Shown here: one piece after another, positions 14,970-23,141 of the stretch
How positions within the stretch are numbered: position 1 is the first letter of the stretch
Layout of the letters: each line of letters begins with the position of its first letter
Assembly (NCBI GenBank): GCA_041392205.1
Contig: JAWKMO010000019.1
Location: forward strand, 1-42,315
Direction of reading: 5' to 3'
Length of the DNA: 42,315 bases
Source: Halomarinibacterium sp041392205
Lineage (GTDB): Bacteria > Bacteroidota > Bacteroidia > Flavobacteriales > Flavobacteriaceae
The notes under the pieces: model-generated
Told to the model about the DNA's origin: nothing
The model's input: the letters and a program-made list of their open reading frames with translations, nothing else
Databases searched by the model: none
Made by a program: the position numbers and the translations under genes

Positions 14970-15077
14970 GGGTTGAGCAGTGCCTTAGCTATGGAGAGGG
15001 ATGTCCGTTTTAAAAACTTAAACAACCCTAGCGGGTGTACAGTAAAGAATGTGCACACCGAGGCGTATAAAAAGTAA
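14970..15077 (+). repeat. asnB 3'-end remnant, copy D (divergent allele)
   Basis: Thirty-five codons plus stop align with the end of AsnB: GLSSALAMERDVRFKNLNN then PSGCTVKNVHTEAYKK, against the native ACSSAVALEWDASFKNMND then PSGRAVKNVHTDAYKK. Many differences are at third codon positions (for example CAC ACC against CAT ACG), so this end diverged while it was still translated, in another asnB allele. No asnB sequence precedes it here. Confidence 0.88.
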
Positions 15078-15083
15078 AAAAAG

Positions 15084-15110
15084 AAGAGCAGTAATTAATA
15101 CTGCTCTTTT
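15084..15110. terminator. Terminator behind asnB-tail copy D
   Basis: AAGAGCAGTA (15084-15093) pairs perfectly with TACTGCTCTT (15099-15108), loop of 5 nt, then T. It also serves the converging FG-GAP gene, with A-rich sequence on its left side. Confidence 0.85.
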
Positions 15111-15130
15111 AATCTAATGGTATGGCAAAA

Positions 15131-16555
15131 TTAAAGCTTAATCACCTTTTTGGTCACAAAGGAATCAGATAATTGGATGGTAATAAAATAAGTGCCAGAA
15201 GCTACGTTTGTAACATCCAGAGTACTCTCAAACTGTTCTACTTTCTTAACATAAATTGTTTTTCCAAGCAAGTCGTAGACTGTTATTTGATTGATACGTT
15301 CCATGCTTTGGACCGTGAACCAATCATTCATTGGATTGGGGTATAGAACCACTTCATTCGATTTAAATAAGATGCCAGGAGTTTCTAATATCTCTGTGGT
15401 ATTCCAATACACATTAGTATCGTCCACAAACCCCATAATGATAATATCTTTTAGTCCGTCTCCATTAAAGTCTTCAACAACACAAGACGAAAGATATTCA
15501 CCTCCCAAGGTGGCGGCTTCCACAAATTGGTTATTGCCCGTATTTTCATAGACCTTATTAAAAATATTAGGCAATCCCCCTTGTTGTGACCCTGTAATGA
15601 GAATATCCCTATCCCCGTCATTATCTAAATCGGCAAAGGTATTCGCCCCCGCAAAGGTTTGTTGCAAGTTGTTATTTGCCAACAAGCTAAAAGCTCCTGT
15701 ACCGTCGTTGAGATACAAAAGGGTTTTAGGTTCATTGGTACCATTCATCCCGGACATTAGGAGGTCCAAATCCCCGTCATTGTCGGTATCGGTCACATCC
15801 ACATCATTGGCAAAGTGGGCTTCAAAAACTGTGTTCCCATCGGGACTAAAGTTTCCAGTACCATCATTAATATACAATTGCGTGGAGGGGCTTCCATTTT
15901 GTTGTTCTCCAGAAATGACTACATCGGCATCACCGTCATTCTCAATATCGATAAAAGCCAAGGAAGCGAGTTTAACCTTAGTAAAAGTGTTCGTTCCCAT
16001 AGGCGCAAAGTTAGCATCACCATCATTGAGGAATACATCGGCAACATATACCCCATTCTTATCTTGAGCGGCAATGATGATATCGGGGTCTCCATCACCA
16101 TCTACATCACCTATTGTGGCACCGCTACCCTGAAATTCAGGAAGCGATGAATTGGCTAGTTGGGTAAATACTCCGGTACCATCATTTAGATAAATATGGG
16201 TAAATTCCCCTATGGAAAAACCAATTCCCGAGAAGTAGAGATCCAAATCATCATCCCCATCCAGATCGATGAAATAGGTTACGGTAGCTGAGGCATTAGG
16301 AAATGGAGTTCCTGCAACTTCGGTGAAACCACCAGAGCCGTCATTTAGGTACAAGGCTGTGTCTCTTCCAGGGTTTAAACCAGACATCATCAAGTCATGG
16401 TCTCCATCCCCATCAATATCACCCGAAGCAAAGGAGCCTCCATACACTTCAATTAAGTTGGGCTGTGGGTTGGCTACTACAAATTCGAGGTTTTGGGAGA
16501 TTACCCCCGCGGCATAAAGAATACAAGTAATAGATAAAAGGGCCATTTTTTTCAT
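15131..16555 (-). CDS. FG-GAP/VCBS repeat protein with type IX secretion sorting domain
   Basis: Predicted secreted, 474 residues. The start at 16555 is chosen because MKKMALLSITCILYAAGVIS is a proper signal peptide; an upstream ATG at 16582 adds nine residues. Seven calcium-binding-type D-x-D-x-D-G-D units (DIDGDGDHDLMMSG, DLDGDDDLDLYFSG, DVDGDGDPDIIIAA and four more, spaced about 50 residues) indicate a seven-bladed integrin-like propeller. The C-terminal 75 residues (LYPNPMNDWF, ITVYDLLGKTI, ASGTYFITI, KKVIKL) are a type A sorting domain. Lies 81 bp downstream of the TPR/HTH regulator on the same strand, which may control it. Confidence 0.9.
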   Translation of the reverse strand: MKKMALLSITCILYAAGVISQNLEFVVANPQPNLIEVYGGSFASGDIDGDGDHDLMMSGLNPGRDTALYLNDGSGGFTEVAGTPFPNASATVTYFIDLDGDDDLDLYFSGIGFSIGEFTHIYLNDGTGVFTQLANSSLPEFQGSGATIGDVDGDGDPDIIIAAQDKNGVYVADVFLNDGDANFAPMGTNTFTKVKLASLAFIDIENDGDADVVISGEQQNGSPSTQLYINDGTGNFSPDGNTVFEAHFANDVDVTDTDNDGDLDLLMSGMNGTNEPKTLLYLNDGTGAFSLLANNNLQQTFAGANTFADLDNDGDRDILITGSQQGGLPNIFNKVYENTGNNQFVEAATLGGEYLSSCVVEDFNGDGLKDIIIMGFVDDTNVYWNTTEILETPGILFKSNEVVLYPNPMNDWFTVQSMERINQITVYDLLGKTIYVKKVEQFESTLDVTNVASGTYFITIQLSDSFVTKKVIKL

Positions 16556-16636
16556 AGTTAATTTTATTAAATTTTGTAGCAAAAATGCACCTTTATAGAA
16601 AAATTTACTTCACGTTTAGGGGTGAAAGTACCGTTT

Positions 16637-18250
16637 TCAACCAAAATGATGAGTTGAAAGCTTGATCGCACGATTGAGCAGTGCAATTTTTTTGTATTTG
16701 GTTTCTTCTACCTCAAAATAATCATACATTCTGCGCAAAGAAGAGCCAATACCGTCTACACTAAGAAAGGCCTTTTCGGCAATTTCCTTGTTGGTTATTA
16801 CTGGATTTTCAAGGAGAATGTTGAGCACATTCCAATCGGTATCATTCAACTTACGGTTTAATGCTGTTTCAATGTGCTCCCTATTGAGGTGAAAGATTTC
16901 CATAGGAATTGTAGGCTCATTATTAGATTGCTTTTTCAAAGCTTCCAATTCATTTAGTAAATCCTTTAATTGTTTCTTGTTTTTTTCATTATTGCTACGT
17001 ATTCGCCAAATAAGCAAACTAAGTACCAGCAAGGAAATGCCTACTATGACGATGTTGGTTTTTAGTTGTTTTAATTTTAGTAGGGCTTGAGCTTTTTCAT
17101 TTTCCAACTGTTCCTCCCTCAACTTTTCTTCAAATTCACTTTTCACAGCCTCGCGAGCCACGGCAAAATCGTTCTTGATAAGTTGTAGGCTATCGTTATA
17201 TATTGTATAACGTTCGTAACTCTCAAGTGACTTATCATAGATGCCCGTACTTTTGTAACATTGGTAAAGTAGTTCATAAATATCTCGTTTTATCTTGGTG
17301 TCGAGCTTTGGTGTAATGGCACTTTCGAGGAGTTCGGCTTGTTGCGTGGCAACTTTCACATTGGTAGGCAAAGTAAGCTGTGCTATAAGCAACTTACTTT
17401 CTAGAATACCACTTTCAAAATCTAGTTCGGTAGCTAGTGATAGTCCTTTTTGGGCATAGGCATACGCCGTATCTGGTTGTAATAATGCTTGATAAATTTT
17501 AGCAAGAGAAGTATAACAACCCATTATAAAAAAATTTTCATTTTTCTCTTCTAAGATATTCAAGGCTTTTTTAAAGTATCGCAGTGCTTCTTGATACTTT
17601 TCGGTTTCGTAATGAATCCAGCCCATATTCATATACGTAACTCCGCTATTTCTGTCCTTGGAAGGGTTTTGATTATAAACTGAAAGAGATTTGTTGAAAT
17701 AATCTAAAGCCATATCGTAGTTTCCAATAGTCATATTCACACTTCCCAAGCTGGTTAACATGCGCCCCTCTCCATCTTCATCCTTTTGTTGCTGAAATAC
17801 CTGTAATGCAGAGGTATACGATTTGAAAGCCTCCTGATACTTTTGTTGCATCAAATACACATTGCCTATATTGCCGGTAATAATGGCTTGCAAATTGGGA
17901 TTATTAAGCTGAATAGCTAGTTTTTCAGCCTCTCGATAATAATGTATTGCTTGATCATAGGCCTCTTTTAGTCGATAAATATTTCCCTGTGCATTAAGGG
18001 CGCGGTATTGGTGGCGTGTCTCCCTTTTTGTGGCAGCCAATTGGTAATAATACCGGAGAACTTTTAAGGTACTGTCTGGTTGGGATTGACTATACCATCG
18101 ATCAAATTGCCGTAGGGCTTGGAAACGAAGTAAGTCAGGTTGTTGGATATTTTCCCAAATGGCACGCAAGGAATCTGCTTGCTGCTGTGAATACAGTACA
18201 GGTGTTGTAATTATAAAAAATAGTAAAAAGAAATTACGCAGTAAGTTCAT
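16637..18250 (-). CDS. TPR-repeat membrane protein with C-terminal helix-turn-helix
   Basis: 537 residues. Signal-like N-terminus (1-21), about six TPR units (residues 60-330, such as ALNAQGNIYRLKEAYDQAIH and MNMGWIHYETEKYQEALRYF), a single transmembrane helix (about 393-413, TNIVIVGISLLVLSLLIW), a coiled coil, and a cytoplasmic LuxR/SusR-like helix-turn-helix (about 455-535: LNDTDWNVLNILLENPVITN then KEIAEKAFLSVDGIGSSLRR). This layout is typical of Bacteroidota one-component membrane regulators. It begins 9 bp after the stop of the dehydrogenase small subunit, so it seems to be the last gene of that operon. Target genes are unknown. Confidence 0.88.
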   Translation of the reverse strand: MNLLRNFFLLFFIITTPVLYSQQQADSLRAIWENIQQPDLLRFQALRQFDRWYSQSQPDSTLKVLRYYYQLAATKRETRHQYRALNAQGNIYRLKEAYDQAIHYYREAEKLAIQLNNPNLQAIITGNIGNVYLMQQKYQEAFKSYTSALQVFQQQKDEDGEGRMLTSLGSVNMTIGNYDMALDYFNKSLSVYNQNPSKDRNSGVTYMNMGWIHYETEKYQEALRYFKKALNILEEKNENFFIMGCYTSLAKIYQALLQPDTAYAYAQKGLSLATELDFESGILESKLLIAQLTLPTNVKVATQQAELLESAITPKLDTKIKRDIYELLYQCYKSTGIYDKSLESYERYTIYNDSLQLIKNDFAVAREAVKSEFEEKLREEQLENEKAQALLKLKQLKTNIVIVGISLLVLSLLIWRIRSNNEKNKKQLKDLLNELEALKKQSNNEPTIPMEIFHLNREHIETALNRKLNDTDWNVLNILLENPVITNKEIAEKAFLSVDGIGSSLRRMYDYFEVEETKYKKIALLNRAIKLSTHHFG

Positions 18251-18259
18251 GGGTTACTT

Positions 18260-18961
18260 CTACGATATCAAATTTCCCTCTTCATCCCATTGAGCAATTT
18301 CCCCACGGGTGTTGGGATCCACACATTTTGCCAGCCACTCGGGGTCGTAACTTAATCCGTGGTCGTCCAACACGTCTTGTGGCACTCCGTCCCAATTGTT
18401 CGGGGTGTTTCCTTTATAGCCCAATTCTTTAATCCCTACTTCGCTGGTAAAATAACCAGTGAGCACCAAATTGCGCATCAACGAGAAAAAAGCCACTTCG
18501 TGCGGATGCTCTTTGGCTTCAGGGTCGGGCCAGGCAATCATGTCCAGCACTTGCTTTTGTTGTTCTTCGGTACAACTTCTAAAGGTAAGTTGGTATTTGG
18601 CATTGCAGTAAATGTCCAGCCATACCAATCCGCCTTTAATCTTGGTCTGAAACTCGGGTACGTCCTTGGCCATAAACTCAATAAAGGGTACCACGTTGGC
18701 ATCGGCAATGCTGCCGGCTTCTGTAGGGGGTAAAATAAGATTGGCCAAGGTTTCTATTTGTTGCAGTTCGTCTTCTTCAAAAAACTCCTCACATAGCAAT
18801 TTTTCATCAAACTCCTGTTCTTTAGGAGTCCTTCCGTAGGTATATTTCCAGATAGCCTCTTCCACTACTTCAGGCGGTGTATTTTCTACACAGCTTTGTA
18901 AAGCAAGTCCGGCTCCTAGTGAGCCCAATAACATGGTTTTAAAACTTTCTCTTCTATCCAT
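18260..18961 (-). CDS. Gluconate 2-dehydrogenase subunit 3 family protein (Tat-exported)
   Basis: Small (gamma-type) subunit of membrane-linked GMC dehydrogenases, which aids export and assembly of the flavoprotein. 233 residues. The N-terminus has a twin-arginine motif DRRESFK and hydrophobic stretch ending in a lipobox-like ALQSC, so it is probably a Tat-exported lipoprotein. The subunit 3 domain follows (LQQIETLANLILPPTEAGS, FFSLMRNLVLTGYFTSEVG, LGYKGNTPNNWDG). It starts 3 bp after the stop of the GMC flavoprotein, which has no signal peptide of its own and is likely carried out with this subunit. Confidence 0.93.
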   Translation of the reverse strand: MDRRESFKTMLLGSLGAGLALQSCVENTPPEVVEEAIWKYTYGRTPKEQEFDEKLLCEEFFEEDELQQIETLANLILPPTEAGSIADANVVPFIEFMAKDVPEFQTKIKGGLVWLDIYCNAKYQLTFRSCTEEQQKQVLDMIAWPDPEAKEHPHEVAFFSLMRNLVLTGYFTSEVGIKELGYKGNTPNNWDGVPQDVLDDHGLSYDPEWLAKCVDPNTRGEIAQWDEEGNLIS

Positions 18962-18964
18962 GGC

Positions 18965-20683
18965 TTATAGGTTTTGTTTTTTCAATTCTTCAATAATATA
19001 GTCCGAAGTTCGCCACGCCAGCGCCAGGATGGTCCAGGTGGGGTTTTTATCGGCTTGGGAAACAAAGGGTCCGGCGTCCACTACAAACACATTTTTAACA
19101 TCATGCAGCTGTTCAAACTCGTTCACCACCGAAGTTTTGGGGTCGCTTCCCATACGGGTGGTTCCCACTTCGTGAATGATCCGTCCGGGGTTGAGTAAAC
19201 CGTAGTCCTGTTCTTTGGTGGGTTTATCACCCAACACGATACCACCCATATTGTGGCAGATCTCCTCAAAGGTATCGTGCATATGTCGGGCTTGCTTTCG
19301 TTCGTGGTCGGTCCAATGATAATTGAAACGAAGTACAGGGATTCCCCATTCGTCAACGGTGGTAGGGTCTATTTCGCAATAATTGTCTTTCATAGCAATG
19401 GACTCTCCTCTACCCGAAACCCCCATCACAGAGCCGTAGAATTTCTTCACATCCTCTCGTAACCCATTTCCGTAGCCCCCTACTTTTTCGCCCAAATACT
19501 TATTGAGATAATTGGGATTGAAACCGGTGCTGTAACCCGGCATCCCCATACCGCCCCATACTTCAATGTGGTAACCGCGCGGGAAGTCCAGTTTTTTATT
19601 ATCTAGCCACCAAGGGGAATAGACGTGCAGTCCCCCTACACCATCTTCGTTATAGCGTTTGCGGTGCATCATTTCGGGGATAAAGAACATACGGTCGGTT
19701 CCGGTGGAATCGTGCAGGTACTTCCCTATGAGGCCACTGCTGTTACCGAGACCATTGGGGAACTTCTCACTTTTTGAATTCAATAAAATACGTGCCGAAC
19801 TACAAGCTGACGCTGCTAATATCACCACTTTGGCTTTTAGGCTGTATTGTTTTCTATCCTCCTTATTGATATAGTTGACTCCGGTGGCTTTTCCGTTGTC
19901 GTCAATAGTGACTTCGCTTACCATGGAGTTAACATACAAATCTACTTGTCCGCCGTTTTTCTGAGCTGGAAATATCAAACAACTTCCTGAAGAGAAATCG
20001 GCATAGACCGAGCAACTTCGGTTACACTGGCGGCAGTAGAAACATACCCCACGCTCGTTGTTGATGCGTTTGGTAAGGATGGACAACCGTGATGGGATTA
20101 CATCCACATTCGATTTCTTGGCGCCTTTGATATAATACAACTCGTGAAGTCTTGGTTTGGGTGCCGGAAGGAAGAACCCGTCCGGGTCGTTTTCCCGTTT
20201 TTCATTACTCCCGAAGACACCAATCAGTTTATCTACTTTATCGTAATAGGGTTTAACATCCTCATAGCCAATGGGCCAGTTATCGCCCAAGCCGTCTTTG
20301 TCTTTTCCTTTAAAATCCTTAGGACCAAAACGAAGGGAAATACGTCCCCAGTGATTGGTACGTCCGCCCAGCATGATAGAGCGAAACCAATCGAATTTTG
20401 AATCTCCAATTTGATTGTAAGGTTCGCCCTCTATTTCCCAGCCACCATAGGCCATATCAAATTCGCCAAAATCACGTTGCGTACCGGCACCTCTTCGCGG
20501 AGATTCATAAGGCCATTTGAGTTGGGTTCGGGTTTTTTCATCGGCGGGGTCGAAGAACGGGCCGGCTTCCACCACAGCGACTTTTAGTCCGGCATCGGCC
20601 AATACTTTGGTGGCCATTCCGCCACCGGCACCAGAGCCTACAATAATGACATCGTAGGATTTTTGCGATTCAATAATTTGCAT
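18965..20683 (-). CDS. GMC family oxidoreductase, flavoprotein subunit
   Basis: FAD-dependent alcohol/sugar dehydrogenase of the glucose-methanol-choline family, 572 residues. N-terminal FAD site VIIVGSGAGGGMATKVLADA (residues 12-31), GGRTNHWGR (106-114) and C-terminal GMC domain with VGTTRMGSDP and NPTWTILALAWRTSDYI. A Cys cluster C214-x2-C217-x2-C220-x3-C224, plus C235, suggests an iron-sulphur site like that reported in bacterial FAD-glucose dehydrogenase catalytic subunits. Forms a unit with the Tat-exported small subunit. No cytochrome subunit gene is adjacent. The sugar or polyol substrate is unknown. Confidence 0.93.
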   Translation of the reverse strand: MQIIESQKSYDVIIVGSGAGGGMATKVLADAGLKVAVVEAGPFFDPADEKTRTQLKWPYESPRRGAGTQRDFGEFDMAYGGWEIEGEPYNQIGDSKFDWFRSIMLGGRTNHWGRISLRFGPKDFKGKDKDGLGDNWPIGYEDVKPYYDKVDKLIGVFGSNEKRENDPDGFFLPAPKPRLHELYYIKGAKKSNVDVIPSRLSILTKRINNERGVCFYCRQCNRSCSVYADFSSGSCLIFPAQKNGGQVDLYVNSMVSEVTIDDNGKATGVNYINKEDRKQYSLKAKVVILAASACSSARILLNSKSEKFPNGLGNSSGLIGKYLHDSTGTDRMFFIPEMMHRKRYNEDGVGGLHVYSPWWLDNKKLDFPRGYHIEVWGGMGMPGYSTGFNPNYLNKYLGEKVGGYGNGLREDVKKFYGSVMGVSGRGESIAMKDNYCEIDPTTVDEWGIPVLRFNYHWTDHERKQARHMHDTFEEICHNMGGIVLGDKPTKEQDYGLLNPGRIIHEVGTTRMGSDPKTSVVNEFEQLHDVKNVFVVDAGPFVSQADKNPTWTILALAWRTSDYIIEELKKQNL

Positions 20684-20786
20684 GAAAATAAGGGTATTTG
20701 GTTAGATTCGTTTTTATTGAAACCTAAAAATACAATTATAAATGAATTGAAAGGAAAAATTGGAAAAGGAATTTTAACAAATGCCG

Positions 20787-21956
20787 TTATTGCTGAAAAT
20801 AAGTAGCCACAAACCGCTGTAAGTCTGCCCCATGCAAATTTTTAGCAATCACCTTCCCTTCGGCATCTAGAATAAAATTGGCCGGAATGGTTTGTATACG
20901 TAGAGTTTTCATAAATGCTGCTTCGTCTCCCTGTAAATCGGAGGCGTGTAGCCATCGATAGGCACCGTCTTTTTCAATGGCAGTATTCCAAGCTTCCTCG
21001 CTGGTTTCTAGTCCGTAGGCGATAATCTGAAATCCCTTTTCGTAGTATTGCTCCCATAACGGTACTAAAATATCGCGGTTTTCTTTTCGGCATGGCACAC
21101 ACCACGAAGCCCATACATCGACAATAGTCAGCTTTTTCCCTAGGTGTGCATATAAAGAAGTGATTTCTCCGGTAGATAACGGTAAATTAGCATTAGGGAA
21201 AGGATCGCCTACCAATACGGGCAGGGTTTCTTTATCTGCTTTCTCACATAACTCATTTGCCCAAGGATGATTATAATCTCTCCATTGTTCGCATTGCTGA
21301 AAGAGGAATTCTGGAACCCGTTCATAATCGTTTTGCGGACTTACCCAACGCAATGCCAGCATGGATGGGAAGAATTGGGTGCTGTTATTGGCAAAATCGA
21401 TGAGGGTTTTTTGGTAATTTAAAACCGCTTCTTCTTTTTCCATGAGCTGCGTTCCGTCGTGTACTTCCCAATGCTTGTTTTGCAGGTATTTTTGAAATGA
21501 ATTCTGTTTTACCTCCCGAAGAGTTAACAAGGAGGTATTTACAGGGGAAGGATTTTCGATGCTGAACGTTTGCTGAAACGCTGCTGCCGAAGCAGTGATG
21601 TCGATCGTTTCGTCTTTCTCCCAAACAAACACCATATAATTATTGGTAGCTGGATCATCGTTTTGTAAATAGTTAAGATGGTCTCCCTGCTTCTGAATGG
21701 CTATTTCAAGAAGCATGGGTTCGGAAGTTTGCGGCAGGTGTTTCAATTCAAAAAAACCCTGGTCATCAATGATAGCAGAATCAATCACTTTACCGAAGAA
21801 AGGAGCAGCCAACTCGTTGAGGTGTTGCGGCTGAATAAGGTACACGGTATGCTGATAGTTTGAATTTTCTGGAAAATGGATAATGCCATAAATGGAAGGT
21901 CTTTCGGAACAACCCATCAATACTATTAATACTATAGCAAATAGAAAATGCCTCAC
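20787..21956 (-). CDS. TlpA-like thioredoxin-fold lipoprotein
   Basis: Periplasmic thiol-disulphide oxidoreductase of the Bacteroidota TlpA/DUF4369 type. I place the start at a GTG (21956), giving VRHFLFAIVLIVLMGC, a proper lipoprotein signal; the longer open frame from 22076 would overlap the upstream GH130 gene by over 100 bp and precede the signal with a non-signal sequence. The N-terminal beta domain (SIYGIIHFPENSNYQHTVYL) is DUF4369-like. The thioredoxin domain has the redox motif WASWCVPCRKE and a cis-Pro-type TIPANFILD. Eight bases separate it from the GH130 gene. Confidence 0.88.
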   Translation of the reverse strand: MRHFLFAIVLIVLMGCSERPSIYGIIHFPENSNYQHTVYLIQPQHLNELAAPFFGKVIDSAIIDDQGFFELKHLPQTSEPMLLEIAIQKQGDHLNYLQNDDPATNNYMVFVWEKDETIDITASAAAFQQTFSIENPSPVNTSLLTLREVKQNSFQKYLQNKHWEVHDGTQLMEKEEAVLNYQKTLIDFANNSTQFFPSMLALRWVSPQNDYERVPEFLFQQCEQWRDYNHPWANELCEKADKETLPVLVGDPFPNANLPLSTGEITSLYAHLGKKLTIVDVWASWCVPCRKENRDILVPLWEQYYEKGFQIIAYGLETSEEAWNTAIEKDGAYRWLHASDLQGDEAAFMKTLRIQTIPANFILDAEGKVIAKNLHGADLQRFVATYFQQ

Positions 21957-21963
21957 ACAGTAG

Positions 21964-23124
21964 TTAATTTTTATTAGGTTGATAGATGGCGACTGCAATT
22001 TTTGAATCGGCGGTACCATAGTATAAAAACCAAGTGTTCTTGAAAAACACCAAGCCTTCCACAAAACATACTTCATTTACTTCGCCTACCTTTTCGTAGT
22101 CTTTATTGGGATAAATAAAATAATCATCGGTACGGTCAATTAATTTGTAGGGTTGACTTTTATCAAATAATGCCTGCCCGGCGGCATAGGTAAACTTTGG
22201 TAAATTTGGGTCGTTAAAATTGGCTGCATTGCTGGCATTGTAAATCAATAGAATTCCTTCCTCTTTCAATAAGGCATAGGGTCCGGGTTCCACCAAGCGA
22301 CTATCAAAATAGCCAGGTCGAGGATGGAGTACCGAAATTTTCTGGCCATTTTCTTCATTTTCGGCTACTGTCCAATGAATTAAATCTTCTGAAAAAGCTA
22401 TAAACAATTGGGTGTCGCCAAAATACATCCAATACTTGCCATCAATCTTTTGGGCTACCATCTGATTTCCAACCAAAGCACTAACAATGGCTCCCGATTT
22501 TGACCAAACGTCCTTATATTTTGCATCACTTAATACCAACCCATGTTTTTGCCAATGTTTTAAATCTGTGGAAGAAGCAATGCTCAATCGTGCTGTTTTA
22601 CCATCATAAGAAGTGTACGTCATAAAATAGGTTCCGTCTTCACTGGAAACAATACGAGGATCTTCTACGCCATCAAAATAGCATGACACACAACTTTCAT
22701 AATTTTCTTGCCTCAAATCACTTTTACGATAATTCCATTCGTAAATTTTCATAGAGTCATTCTGTGGAAAAAAAACAGGCGATGCTTTTTTCTGAAAATG
22801 CAGTCCATCTGCACTCACAGCCATTCCTATTCGAGAGGTTCCCAAAGAATCCTGAGCTCGGTATAGTAAATACAGCGAATCTCCTTTCACTACAGCCGTT
22901 GGATTTAACACATTACGTTCTTCCCATGCAATGGAATTTCCAGTAATGGGGTCTATAAAAATACGTTCTGAAGAAGGTTTTAAAATAGGGTTGAGACTAT
23001 CTACTTTTTCAAAATAAGGAAAAAACCAAGGGTTTTTATTTTCTGTTCCTAAAAAGGGTTTTTCAATTTTTTGCTGACAACCCAAAAAAAACATGGCAAC
23101 AAACACTAAGGTAATTTCTTTCAT
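21964..23124 (-). CDS. GH130-like beta-mannoside phosphorylase/hydrolase lipoprotein
   Basis: 386 residues with lipobox FFLGC (Cys16). The mature part resembles glycoside hydrolase family 130 five-bladed propellers, with ERNVLNPTAVV, GVEDPRIVSSEDGTYFMTYT, an RLVEPGPYALL block and a C-terminal LVFFKNTWFLYYGTADSKIA. Members are phosphorylases or hydrolases of beta-mannosides. Envelope localisation favours a hydrolase, because phosphorylases usually act inside the cell, but this is inference. It sits 17 bp after menB and 8 bp before a TlpA-like lipoprotein on the same strand. Confidence 0.8.
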   Translation of the reverse strand: MKEITLVFVAMFFLGCQQKIEKPFLGTENKNPWFFPYFEKVDSLNPILKPSSERIFIDPITGNSIAWEERNVLNPTAVVKGDSLYLLYRAQDSLGTSRIGMAVSADGLHFQKKASPVFFPQNDSMKIYEWNYRKSDLRQENYESCVSCYFDGVEDPRIVSSEDGTYFMTYTSYDGKTARLSIASSTDLKHWQKHGLVLSDAKYKDVWSKSGAIVSALVGNQMVAQKIDGKYWMYFGDTQLFIAFSEDLIHWTVAENEENGQKISVLHPRPGYFDSRLVEPGPYALLKEEGILLIYNASNAANFNDPNLPKFTYAAGQALFDKSQPYKLIDRTDDYFIYPNKDYEKVGEVNEVCFVEGLVFFKNTWFLYYGTADSKIAVAIYQPNKN

Positions 23125-23141
23125 CCTTTTTGATTAATGTG

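Noticed and set aside
3924..15077. A complete prophage or integrative conjugative element
   Set aside because: No integrase, transposase, structural phage or transfer genes are present; only the repeated gene ends suggest insertion.
15597..16067. Long plus-strand open frame inside the FG-GAP gene
   Set aside because: It is antisense to repetitive DGDGD-coding sequence, which naturally leaves the opposite strand open; the protein looks like low-complexity Pro/Ser sequence.
21957..22076. N-terminal extension of the TlpA-like protein
   Set aside because: Overlaps the GH130 coding end and places a non-signal sequence before an otherwise perfect lipoprotein signal; GTG at 21956 is better.
21964..23124. 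GH43 or GH32 assignment for the propeller glycosidase
   Set aside because: The VEDPR block and overall motif order fit GH130 better than the catalytic triads of those five-bladed families.
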